DNA from: Hymenobacter sp. 15J16-1T3B
GTDB taxonomy: Bacteria > Bacteroidota > Bacteroidia > Cytophagales > Hymenobacteraceae
Assembly (NCBI RefSeq): GCF_020711235.1
Contig: NZ_JAJFAV010000001.1
Span: 728,804 to 792,803, forward strand
Reading direction: 5' to 3'
Length of the DNA stretch: 64,000 nucleotides
Below, piece after piece: positions 43,514 through 50,969 of this stretch. A model generated the notes under the pieces. It was not told the DNA's origin, ran no database searches, and saw nothing but the letters and a program-made list of their open reading frames with translations. The first letter of the stretch is position 1; each line of letters begins with the position of its first letter. The position numbers and the translations under genes are program-made.

Positions 43514-44494
43514 TTAGGCCTTGCGCGGCAGTTTGCGCACGAAGCTGCTTACCGCCTGCTGAAACTCTTTGGGGCTTTCCTGGAAGGGGTAATGCTTGCC
43601 GGGCAGCACTACGGCCTGCTGGTTGGGGAAGCGGAAAGACTTGTAGTGGTCGGGGCCGGTAACGTAGTCTTCGCGGCCGCTGACGACAAGCACGGGCATT
43701 TTCAGCTGGGCCGAAGCAGCGGTGAAATCCTGCAGGTACTCGGGGCGCTGAAACACGGCCGCGGCGAATTCCTGATTGCGCTGCGGCTGGCTGCGCACCA
43801 CCTGGCTGGCGCGGGCGGCGGCCGTGTCGGAGGCGTACATGAGCTTGCCCATGAGCTTCTGCTGGCCCAGCATGCCCATCACCATGCCCCAGCGCTGGGG
43901 CAGCGGGGCGGCCGCATCGAGCGGCGGGCGGCCGGCGGCGGGCAGCAGGGCGTAGCCGTAGGTGGTGGTGGCTTCCATGGTGGCCGGCAGGTTCAGAATG
44001 CTATTGACCAGAATCAGCGCCTGCACGCGTTCGGGGTGCTTGGCGGCGTAGGCCGTGGCAATGGTGCCGCCGAAGGAATGCGCCATCACCACCCATTTCT
44101 CCAGCTTGAGCTGCTGGCGCACGTCTTCCAGATCCTGCACCAGGCGGTCCAGGGAATAGTCTTTGGCGGAGGAGCTGGCCGAGCGGCCGCTGCCGCGCTG
44201 ATCCAGGTAAATCATCTGCAGCTGCGACTCCACGGCACGCCCGCCCAGGGCTTCGAAGCCGTAGCTGCCCGCGCCCGGGCCGCCGTGCACAAACACGCAG
44301 GGCAGCCCCCGGCCCGACACTTGCACGTAGAGCTGCACGCCGTCGGAGGTGGTGATGGTGGGCGTGCTGGTGCTGCTGGGCTTGGCCGCGGATTGGACCG
44401 CCTGGGCCAGCAGCGGCGCGGGGCTGGGCAGCCCGCTCAGCAGCGCGCACAAGCTGCTCAGGCAAACGGCGCGGCGAAAGTAAAACGTCATCAT
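43514..44494 (-). CDS. Exported alpha/beta hydrolase, proline iminopeptidase-like
   Basis: A 326-residue protein. Signal-like N-terminus (MMTFYFRRAVCLSSLCALLS, to APLLAQA) and linker, then FVHGGPGAGSYGFEALG (oxyanion HGGPG), IYLDQRGSGRS, the nucleophile elbow MAHSFGGTIA, the acid in SGREDYVTG and the base in PGKHYPFQE. HGGPG plus DQRGSGRS is the S33 iminopeptidase pattern, but many such proteins are general esterases. Export to the periplasm is predicted. The ATGs at 44494 and 44491 are equivalent. Confidence 0.83.
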   Translation of the reverse strand: MMTFYFRRAVCLSSLCALLSGLPSPAPLLAQAVQSAAKPSSTSTPTITTSDGVQLYVQVSGRGLPCVFVHGGPGAGSYGFEALGGRAVESQLQMIYLDQRGSGRSASSSAKDYSLDRLVQDLEDVRQQLKLEKWVVMAHSFGGTIATAYAAKHPERVQALILVNSILNLPATMEATTTYGYALLPAAGRPPLDAAAPLPQRWGMVMGMLGQQKLMGKLMYASDTAAARASQVVRSQPQRNQEFAAAVFQRPEYLQDFTAASAQLKMPVLVVSGREDYVTGPDHYKSFRFPNQQAVVLPGKHYPFQESPKEFQQAVSSFVRKLPRKA

Positions 44495-44619
44495 AGCGAC
44501 TCGCAGATTGGGGGAATGGATGAGGCTGGGAAGATAGCGCAAGGGCCCGCCGCCCCGCCGCGCCTAACGGGTGAACTGCGGATTTTAAGCCGTCAACAGA
44601 ACTAAAAGCGGGGTGAAGT

Positions 44620-45384
44620 CTACGCCGGCCGCGCTGCCTTGGAGGCCGGAAAGTCCGGGTGCAGGGCGGCCAGTGTGTCGCGCAGGGTGGCCGCTACCAC
44701 GTAGGCCTTGTACCAGTTCTGGTCGGCCGGCACCAGGTGCCAGGGGCAGCTGGCGGGGTTGCAGTGGCGAAACACGTCCTCGTACACGGCGCGGTACTGC
44801 GGCCACTGCCGGGCCTTGTCTTCGTCGCCGGCCTCGTATTTCCACTGCTTGGCCGGGTCGTGCACGCGTTCCAGCAGCCGCTCGCGCTGCTCCTGTTCCG
44901 ACACGTGCAGGTAGAATTTGAGGATGGTGGTGCCGGCCTGCTGCAGCAGCTTCTCAAAGTCGTTGATGCGGGCAAAGCGGCGGCGGGCTTCGGCCGCGTC
45001 CACCAAGCCGGTCACGCGGGTGATGAGCACATCTTCGTAGTGCGAGCGGTTGAAGACGTGAATCATGCCCTTGGGCGGGGTGCGCTGGTGAATGCGCCAG
45101 AGGAAGTCGTGGGCCAGCTCGTCGTGGGTCGGCTCCTTGAAGGCGTGCACCTCCACGCCCTGCGGGTTCAGCCCGCTAAACACGGCCCGGATCAGCCCGT
45201 CCTTGCCGCTGGCGTCCATGCCCTGCAGGATGATGAGGATGCTGCGCCGGTTTTCAGCGTAGAGGCGCTCCTGCCAGCTCACCAGCTCCTGCCGGATGCG
45301 CTTCAGCTCGCGCTGGGTTTCGCCTTTGTGAAAGCCCGCCGGGGCGCGGGTGGGCAGCTGGGTCAGGTCGAAGTCGGTAGCCAT
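44620..45384 (-). CDS. Polyphosphate kinase 2 family protein
   Basis: A 254-residue cytoplasmic kinase that moves phosphate between polyphosphate and nucleotides. Walker A is GMDASGKDG (residues 55-63). The conserved lid/Walker B region reads IHVFNRSHYEDVLITRVTGL, followed by FEKLLQQAGTTILKFYLHVS and the EQRERLLERVHDPAKQWKY block. A single PPK2 domain of this length fits class I or III; the class cannot be fixed by eye. The start at 45384 (MATDFDLTQL) is preferred over the longer frame. Confidence 0.88.
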   Translation of the reverse strand: MATDFDLTQLPTRAPAGFHKGETQRELKRIRQELVSWQERLYAENRRSILIILQGMDASGKDGLIRAVFSGLNPQGVEVHAFKEPTHDELAHDFLWRIHQRTPPKGMIHVFNRSHYEDVLITRVTGLVDAAEARRRFARINDFEKLLQQAGTTILKFYLHVSEQEQRERLLERVHDPAKQWKYEAGDEDKARQWPQYRAVYEDVFRHCNPASCPWHLVPADQNWYKAYVVAATLRDTLAALHPDFPASKAARPA

Positions 45385-45450
45385 CGGCTGGGGCGTAAGG
45401 TGCGTTCTGCCACTACGCACCGCGCGCCGAAAGGGCTGCCCCGCGGCGGC

Positions 45451-45816
45451 TCAGACCACCGCGCGCTCCAGCTCGTGCAGCAGCGCGTCGATGCGAGCAG
45501 CGTGGGCGTCGAGCTGCTCCAGGCCGGCGCGGGCGGCTTCGATCTGCCCGCGCTGGTACAGGCGCAGCAGGTCGCGGCCGGTGTCCAGCTGCTGCTGCAG
45601 GGCCGTTTCGAGCTGGGCTACCTCGGAGCGGGCGCCGTACTTGGGCTTCACCACCGCGTCGAGCCACTGGCCCAACGGGTTTTCGGAACGCGCGAGCAGG
45701 GCCGGGTCGGCTTCGCGCACGCCGTAGAGCACCGAGCGCAGCCGGGATTTGAAAAGGACCTGTTTGATGCGCGCCTGCTGAAAATCCAGGCTGGTGATGT
45801 CGAAGGCTAATGCCAT
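45451..45816 (-). CDS. Hypothetical protein resembling a ligand-less CZB domain
   Basis: A 121-residue helical cytoplasmic protein. The layout FDITSLDFQQARIKQVLFKS (then RLRSVLYG) and NPLGQWLDAVVKPKYG parallels chemoreceptor zinc-binding (CZB) domains, where the equivalent sites carry AH-x-x-W-K, C-x-L-G-x-W and two later His. Here those ligands are Lys/Gln, Asn and none, so zinc binding is not expected. The match is by eye and moderate. It lies upstream of ppk2 in the same direction with a 66-bp gap. The start at 45816 fits the MALAFDITSLDF beginning. Confidence 0.55.
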   Translation of the reverse strand: MALAFDITSLDFQQARIKQVLFKSRLRSVLYGVREADPALLARSENPLGQWLDAVVKPKYGARSEVAQLETALQQQLDTGRDLLRLYQRGQIEAARAGLEQLDAHAARIDALLHELERAVV

Positions 45817-46011
45817 TGCGGGGATAGAAACCGCGGCCGTGGCGGCCGGGTCGGCGCTGCAACACCCAACGGGCCCCAACAAGTTCAGTGCCCGCCCTGC
45901 AGCGGTGGCCTGGGGCCGTCGGGAGTCGGGTAGCTTTCCCGGGAAAGTCTTGGTACTAAAAGGAATAATGCAGACGTTGCAGAAGTGCTTATTCGCTTAT
46001 CACCGTTTCGT

Positions 46012-47997
46012 ATGCTTCACCGTTACTCCCCGCTGCTGGCTCTCTGCCTGCTCGCCTGCGCCCGCCCCGACGATTCGGCCCTCAGCCGCACCGGCCAGCC
46101 TCGCGCTTCCGTCGAGGCCCCCGCCCCCGATTCGCTGGCGCGGTCTGTCCCTGACGCGGCCGGCCCTGCCGGTATCAGCCCTAGCCGGATCAGCGCCGCG
46201 CCACACCCGGCGCGGGCCGTCGATGCCCCGGTAGCTGCTGGCGTAGCGGAGGAATCTACTAGCGAAACTGGTGTGCCTGCTGCCGATGAAGCACGGCCTG
46301 CGAATCGGCGCGGCGTTGGACCTGCGCAGCGCTCCACCAGCCTGGCCGCCGCTCCCCCGGCGCTGGGCGCTGCTAGCACCGCTTCGGCCAAGCGCCACAC
46401 CGGCGCCGCGGTACGGGCCCGGCAAGCGGTTTCGCGAGGCAAACGCAGTCAGGGCACGACGGCTGCGGTGGCCCCGCTTGCAGAAGTGGCTGAGAAGCCC
46501 ACCGGGCCCGCAGCGGCCTACGCCGGGCCGGTTGCTGCGTTGCCCGAAGCCGCAACGCCGGCGGAAGCCGCGCCGTGGCCCGCTACGGCCGAGCTGGAGC
46601 CCGCCACGGCCTGGGCGGGCTTGCCCGGCGTCCCCACGCAGGTGTTCCGCCTGCAGGCCGCGCTCGATACCACGGTGTCCGGCGTACGCGGCACCACGCT
46701 GGCCTTGCCCGCCAACGCGTTTGCCTACGCCGACGACCCCGAGCAGAAAGCGGTGGCGGGTACCGTGGAAGTAAGGCTGCGCGAGTTTGTGAGCGTGGCC
46801 GATATGGTGCTGAACGGCCTGCACACCGCCTCGGGCGACAACCTGCTCGAAACCGGCGGCATGGTGCAGCTTACGGCCCGCACGTCCGACGGCCGCTCCT
46901 GCCAGCTGCGCCCCGGCGCCGCCGTGCTCGTGCGGCTGCCCGCGCCCCGGCCCGTGGCCGGCATGCAGCTGTTCCGGGGCGTGCCGACCGCCGCCACCGG
47001 CCGCGTCGACTGGCAAAGCCCGCGCCGGGCGTTGCGGCCCCGGCAGCTGCGGGCCGGCGCCCCGGTGTTTCGGGCTGGGATGCCCCTGCGCCTGTTTTTG
47101 CAGAGGCGCCTAGTCTGCTCCGAAGCCACGCTGCGCGAGCTGCGCCGCAGCCCGCAACGGCTGCGGCGGAAAATGTGGCACGAAGGCCGGCGGGTGCGGG
47201 TGCTGGCCGCCTGGAAAGCCGTTATCCTGCTCGACTCGGCCGGCCGGGCCCGCGGCGTGCGCCAAACGGCCCCGCCCACGCCCGAGCTGCGGGCCAACGT
47301 GGAGCGCGCCGTGGCCCAGCTGCCCGCCTTTTTGCCCGCGTACCTACAGGCACCCGCCGAAAAGCAGCCGCGCCAGCGCCGCCGTACGCTGGGCGTGAAG
47401 CCGCCGCGCCTGCGCGCCCGCGGGGTGGTGCCCGTGTGGCTGACGGTAACCAAACGGGGCCGCATACTCGTCAAAACCGACAAGGGCCGCCCGGTGTACC
47501 CGGCCGGCATCCAAGACCCGGAGGCGCCCAACGCGGAAGCCGCCCGGCAGCGCCTAGGCAAGCTAAGTGAGCAGGAGCTGGCGGCGCTGGAAACGCGCCA
47601 GCTGGGCGGCTACCTGTTCACGGCCTCCTCCCTGGGCTGGCTGAACTGCGACCGGTTTTACAACTCCAACGAACCCAAGGTCCTTTTCACCGTGCGCGAC
47701 ACCGAGCCCGAGGATCTGGTGTGCCTGGTGTTCCACAACCTACGGGCCGTGCTGGGCGGCACGGCCGCGGGCCGGCGCCACGAATTCAAAAAAGTGCCGC
47801 GCGGGGAGCCCGTCACGGTGCTGGCCCTGCGCCGCCGCGGCACCGAGCTGGAAATGGCCATGACGCAAACGGCCGTGGGCGGCACCCCGCTCAGCGGCCT
47901 CCATTACCAGCCCGTCACGCCCGCGCAGCTGCAAACGGTGCTTCGCCAGCTCGACCATATCGGTCAGCCCGGCGCCGGAGGCCTGAGCAGCCGCTGA
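46012..47997 (+). CDS. Large lipoprotein with a conserved Bacteroidota surface domain
   Basis: A 661-residue protein. Signal MLHRYSPLLALCLLAC gives a lipidated Cys at about residue 16. An Ala/Pro-rich disordered stretch (about 20-205) leads to a domain found in other Bacteroidota proteins: FRLQAALDTTVSGVRGTTLA, LPANAFAYADDPEQKAVAGT, VEVRLREFVSVADMVLNGLH, LLETGGMVQLTAR. An Arg-rich middle follows, then a C-terminal part with LGWLNCDRFYNSNEP and VLFTVRDTEPEDLVCLVFHN. Role unknown. The start is chosen for the lipoprotein signal. Confidence 0.72.
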   Translation: MLHRYSPLLALCLLACARPDDSALSRTGQPRASVEAPAPDSLARSVPDAAGPAGISPSRISAAPHPARAVDAPVAAGVAEESTSETGVPAADEARPANRRGVGPAQRSTSLAAAPPALGAASTASAKRHTGAAVRARQAVSRGKRSQGTTAAVAPLAEVAEKPTGPAAAYAGPVAALPEAATPAEAAPWPATAELEPATAWAGLPGVPTQVFRLQAALDTTVSGVRGTTLALPANAFAYADDPEQKAVAGTVEVRLREFVSVADMVLNGLHTASGDNLLETGGMVQLTARTSDGRSCQLRPGAAVLVRLPAPRPVAGMQLFRGVPTAATGRVDWQSPRRALRPRQLRAGAPVFRAGMPLRLFLQRRLVCSEATLRELRRSPQRLRRKMWHEGRRVRVLAAWKAVILLDSAGRARGVRQTAPPTPELRANVERAVAQLPAFLPAYLQAPAEKQPRQRRRTLGVKPPRLRARGVVPVWLTVTKRGRILVKTDKGRPVYPAGIQDPEAPNAEAARQRLGKLSEQELAALETRQLGGYLFTASSLGWLNCDRFYNSNEPKVLFTVRDTEPEDLVCLVFHNLRAVLGGTAAGRRHEFKKVPRGEPVTVLALRRRGTELEMAMTQTAVGGTPLSGLHYQPVTPAQLQTVLRQLDHIGQPGAGGLSSR

Positions 47998-48007
47998 ACA
48001 CGCACGC

Positions 48008-48044
48008 GCCGCCGCGGGCAGCAGTAATGACTGCCTGCGGCGGC
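48008..48044. terminator. Hairpin between convergent genes
   Basis: A 14-bp stem GCCGCCGCGGGCAG / CTGCCTGCGGCGGC with one mismatch and a 9-nt loop. No T-run, so termination is uncertain. Confidence 0.5.
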
Positions 48045-48061
48045 GACGGTGGTTCCGGGCG

Positions 48062-48478
48062 TTAGCGTTGGGCCACCAGCCAGCGCACGGCTTCGCCCTC
48101 GTCGGTAAACTGGTTCACCGAGCAATTGTCGCCGTGGGTGTGGGGCAGGGGCGGCAGCGAGTCGTCCTGCACGTCGTCGGCTTGGTGCGGCCCGATGAGG
48201 AAGGCCAGGTACACGTGCCCGTGCAGGTGCTGGCGCAGTGTGGGGTAAAACACCGACGTGAGCCAGTGCACGTCGCGGGCATCGACTTCGACCCGGCGGC
48301 GTGCGTCGATCAGCCAGCGCCGGCAGGCGTCGCAGCCGCCGGCGTAACGCAGGATTTCCTGGTAGCCCGCCCGGAGCTCCTGCGAGCCGACGGGGCGTGT
48401 CCAGCGCGCCGTCACCAGACCCAGGTCGGGGCGGTGCTGCAGCAGCAGGTAATCGGTAACGGAAACGGGTGCCGTCAT
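48062..48478 (-). CDS. STAS/SpoIIAA-like hypothetical protein
   Basis: A 138-residue cytoplasmic protein: LGLVTARWTRPVGSQELRAG, DACRRWLIDARRRVEVDARD, PTLRQHLHGHVYLAFLIGPH, and a closing NQFTDEGEAVRWL. The closing element matches the gene at 40783-41205, suggesting a shared fold. Extra His/Asp residues (HTHGDNC) are present near the C-terminus. Function unknown. The start at 48478 (MTAPVSVTD) is preferred over the longer frame. Confidence 0.62.
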   Translation of the reverse strand: MTAPVSVTDYLLLQHRPDLGLVTARWTRPVGSQELRAGYQEILRYAGGCDACRRWLIDARRRVEVDARDVHWLTSVFYPTLRQHLHGHVYLAFLIGPHQADDVQDDSLPPLPHTHGDNCSVNQFTDEGEAVRWLVAQR

Positions 48479-48624
48479 GCGCAGGAAAAGAGGGGCAGAT
48501 TCAAAAGCACTGTGCCACACCCTACGGATCAACACCTGTTTGCGTTATCTACGGGCCGACCAGAGCCGGATTGCCCGCACAAAGCCAGCGGCATAATGAA
48601 GACGGAAGCGCCTTGGCGTCTCCA

Positions 48625-50421
48625 CTAACATTGGTCCTTCGTCATAAACCCAGGGTAAAGCTGGCTGGAGGAGGTCGGTTTCCCGGCTTTGGGGCGGGGC
48701 TTGGGCTGTTCCATGCCGTGCAGGCGGATGAACTCCTGCACCGCGGCCGACTGCTCGTTGGCCTTCGTGACGACCATAATGACGTCGTGGGTGCCGATGT
48801 CCCGGAAGTCGTACTGCTGCCGGGCTTTGTCGTTTTTCATCACCCACATGCTGCTGATGGCTGCGGGCTCCAGCCGCTCCACGGTAGCCTTGTCGGCAGG
48901 CTGGCCGTCGAGGAAGTACAGCGGGGTGTTCAGCTGCTGGTCCAAGTCGCCCACCAGAGGGCTGGGCGTGGCCGCCTCAGCGCGCGGCGCTGGGGCGGTG
49001 GTCGTAACCACTACCAGCCCCTTGCGGGCGGCCTCGCCGAATTTCTCGGCTGGCCCGTCGGTAACGGCAAATCCGCTGACGGTGTTGGGCGCAAGGGCGC
49101 GTAGCTGCGCGGCCGTGGCCGGTTGCTGGTCGATGAGCACCAAGCGCCCGCCGATTTCGGCGTCCGTCAGGCCCTGGCCGTCGAGCACCTTCTGGTACAT
49201 GGCCTTCACGGCGTCGTTGTGCTTGGCCATGGCGGCTAGGTCGCCCAACTGGATGCCGTATTTAGCGTTAAGCGCCTGCACGGCCGGGGTATTCACGCCG
49301 GCTTTGGTGAAGGCAAACATCAGCCCGTCGTCGAGGCGGCTGCCGTAGTCGCGCCGCAGGGCGGCCAGGTCGGCTCCCTGGTTGGGCTTGTTGCCTTTGA
49401 ATGCGTGCAGGGTCAGCAGATTTTCTTCCTGCGCAAACACTTCGGCTTCGGTGGCAGGACGGCCGTCGAGCACGTAGGTCAGCTTGTCGAGGGGGCGGAC
49501 GGCGCTGGCGCCGGGGCGGGGCTGCGGGGTTTCCGAGGCTTTGGGCGTGGCGCAGGCCGCGGCCAGCAGCAGCAGCACGCTCAGGCCGGCAGCGTAGCGG
49601 CTCAGCTGCCGCGGCGACGATTCGGGGGTATTCATCATTTGGATGCGGTTTTTAAGCGTGATAAAAGAAAACGGCGTGGCAAAAGCCGGGGCCGCGCCCA
49701 GGGCACTTAGGCGCAGCAGGCTGTACTGATAGGTTTTGGCCGGCAGGGCGCTTTCGCGCAGCACGGCCGCATCGGCAATAAATTCCAGGTTTTCCTGCGC
49801 GGCCCGCAGCCACAACCAGGCGGCCGGACTGGCCCAGGCCAGGGCCCGGTGCAGGTGGCCCAGCAGCGTATCGAGGCTGTGCAGCTGGCGCACGTGCACC
49901 TGCTCGTGCAGCAGCACGGCCGGCAGCTCCTCGGCCGGGTGCCGCGCCGGGTTCAGGTAGATGTGCTGCCCAAACGAAAACGGGCTGATGGGCGCCGCCA
50001 CGGCCCGAAAGGCGCTACCCGCCGTTTGGGCCGGGCAGGAGCTCCGGTGCAGGCGCCACAGCGCGGCGGCCTGCACCAGCAGCAGCGCCAGCATCAGGCC
50101 CGCGCCCGCGCCGTACCCCAGCCACCACCACGTTTCGGCCGCTACCGGCGCGGCACCCGTAGCCGCCGCGGCCGGCGGGGCGCCTTGCAGCAACTGGGGC
50201 AGCAACACCAGGGACCGGGCCGCGGCGGCTGGGGCCGGGCGCAGACTCAGGGCGCTCAGGTCGAGGGCGGGGTAGAGGGCAGCCAAGGCCAGGCTGCCGA
50301 GCAGGTAGCCGCGGTTGAGCCGGTGAAAAGTGAGCCGGCGCAGCGCCAAGTAGTACATGCCCAGCAGCAGCAGCAGGGCCAGTTGCATCTGCCCCAGGTA
50401 AAGCAGCGCAGCAGGCATCAT
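48625..50421 (-). CDS. BlaR1-like M56 membrane metallopeptidase
   Basis: A 598-residue inner-membrane protein. Four hydrophobic segments within the first 285 residues flank the M56 zinc site H172-EQV-H176 (LLHEQVHVRQ) and the downstream ENLEFIADAAVL with the third ligand. The C-terminal half is a periplasmic sensor or effector region rich in TonB-box-like two-strand repeats (LTYVLDGRPATEAEVFAQEE; PLYFLDGQPADKATVERLEP). It should cleave or inactivate the BlaI-type repressor encoded just upstream, on an unknown signal. The start overlaps the repressor stop (ATGA), a sign of translational coupling. Confidence 0.88.
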   Translation of the reverse strand: MMPAALLYLGQMQLALLLLLGMYYLALRRLTFHRLNRGYLLGSLALAALYPALDLSALSLRPAPAAAARSLVLLPQLLQGAPPAAAATGAAPVAAETWWWLGYGAGAGLMLALLLVQAAALWRLHRSSCPAQTAGSAFRAVAAPISPFSFGQHIYLNPARHPAEELPAVLLHEQVHVRQLHSLDTLLGHLHRALAWASPAAWLWLRAAQENLEFIADAAVLRESALPAKTYQYSLLRLSALGAAPAFATPFSFITLKNRIQMMNTPESSPRQLSRYAAGLSVLLLLAAACATPKASETPQPRPGASAVRPLDKLTYVLDGRPATEAEVFAQEENLLTLHAFKGNKPNQGADLAALRRDYGSRLDDGLMFAFTKAGVNTPAVQALNAKYGIQLGDLAAMAKHNDAVKAMYQKVLDGQGLTDAEIGGRLVLIDQQPATAAQLRALAPNTVSGFAVTDGPAEKFGEAARKGLVVVTTTAPAPRAEAATPSPLVGDLDQQLNTPLYFLDGQPADKATVERLEPAAISSMWVMKNDKARQQYDFRDIGTHDVIMVVTKANEQSAAVQEFIRLHGMEQPKPRPKAGKPTSSSQLYPGFMTKDQC

Positions 50422-50798
50422 GACTGCGGCGGTTGCGGGTCGGCCCCGTCCTCGATCATGCGCACGATTTCCTTGAGCTCCTCGGCGCTGATTTTGTGCT
50501 CTTTGGCGAAGAACGACACCAGCTCCTTGTAGGAGTTCTTGAAATAGTCGCCCACCAGGGTGCTCACGAAGCGGCGGCGGTAGTCCTGCTCGGCCACCAG
50601 CGGGCTGAAGCGGAATACGTTGCCTAGCTTTTCGCCGCGCAGGTAGCCCTTACGTTCCAGGTTGCGCACGGTGGAGGCCAGGGTGGTATAAGGCGGGCGC
50701 GGCTCGGGCAGCTCTTCCAGCACGTCCTTGATAAAGCCGGCGCCCAAGCGCCAGAACGCCCGCATGGCGTCCTCTTCAGGTTGCGTGAGTTTTTCCAT
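50418..50798 (-). CDS. BlaI/MecI/CopY-family repressor
   Basis: A 126-residue winged-helix repressor: LTQPEEDAMRAFWRLGAGFI, then the recognition region PYTTLASTVRNLERKGYL and the dimerisation tail (FVSTLVGDYFKNSYKELVSF). It is co-transcribed with the M56 peptidase with a 4-bp overlap. The tandem dyads at 50806-50846 end 8 bp before its start and are the likely operator, giving autoregulation. No beta-lactamase gene lies in the window, so the regulated function is unknown. Confidence 0.92.
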   Translation of the reverse strand: MEKLTQPEEDAMRAFWRLGAGFIKDVLEELPEPRPPYTTLASTVRNLERKGYLRGEKLGNVFRFSPLVAEQDYRRRFVSTLVGDYFKNSYKELVSFFAKEHKISAEELKEIVRMIEDGADPQPPQS

Positions 50799-50805
50799 AA
50801 CTGGC

Positions 50806-50846
50806 TATTACGATTGTTTCGTAATACTACGAATGTTTCGTAATAG
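50806..50846. promoter_or_regulatory. Tandem BlaI-type operator
   Basis: Two dyads: TATTACGA-N5-TCGTAATA (50806-50826) and TACGAA-N3-TTCGTA (50828-50842). They also read as a direct repeat of ACGA(T/A)TGTTTCGTAATA spaced 20 bp, two helical turns, immediately upstream of the repressor gene. Confidence 0.72.
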
Positions 50847-50883
50847 TGCCTGTGCTGGGTCAATATATTTTTTGCCGGAAAGC

Positions 50884-50922
50884 AAAAAGGAGCGTTCTGC
50901 ACGGTGCAGAACGCTCCTTTTT
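50884..50922 (-). terminator. Terminator of the M13 peptidase gene
   Basis: A near-perfect hairpin, AAAAAGGAGCGTTCTGCAC with GTGCAGAACGCTCCTTTTT, ending in a U-run on the minus strand. Confidence 0.9.
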
Positions 50923-50929
50923 TCATTCG

Positions 50930-50954
50930 TCATCCTGAGGCGTAGCCGAAGAAT
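50930..50954. repeat. Solo end of the GTCATCCTGAG repeat family
   Basis: GTCATCCTGAGGCGTAGCCG and a few further bases match the left end of the repeat at 55745-55778; no matching right end is nearby. Confidence 0.5.
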
Positions 50955-50969
50955 GCCGGTGGAAGTGCC

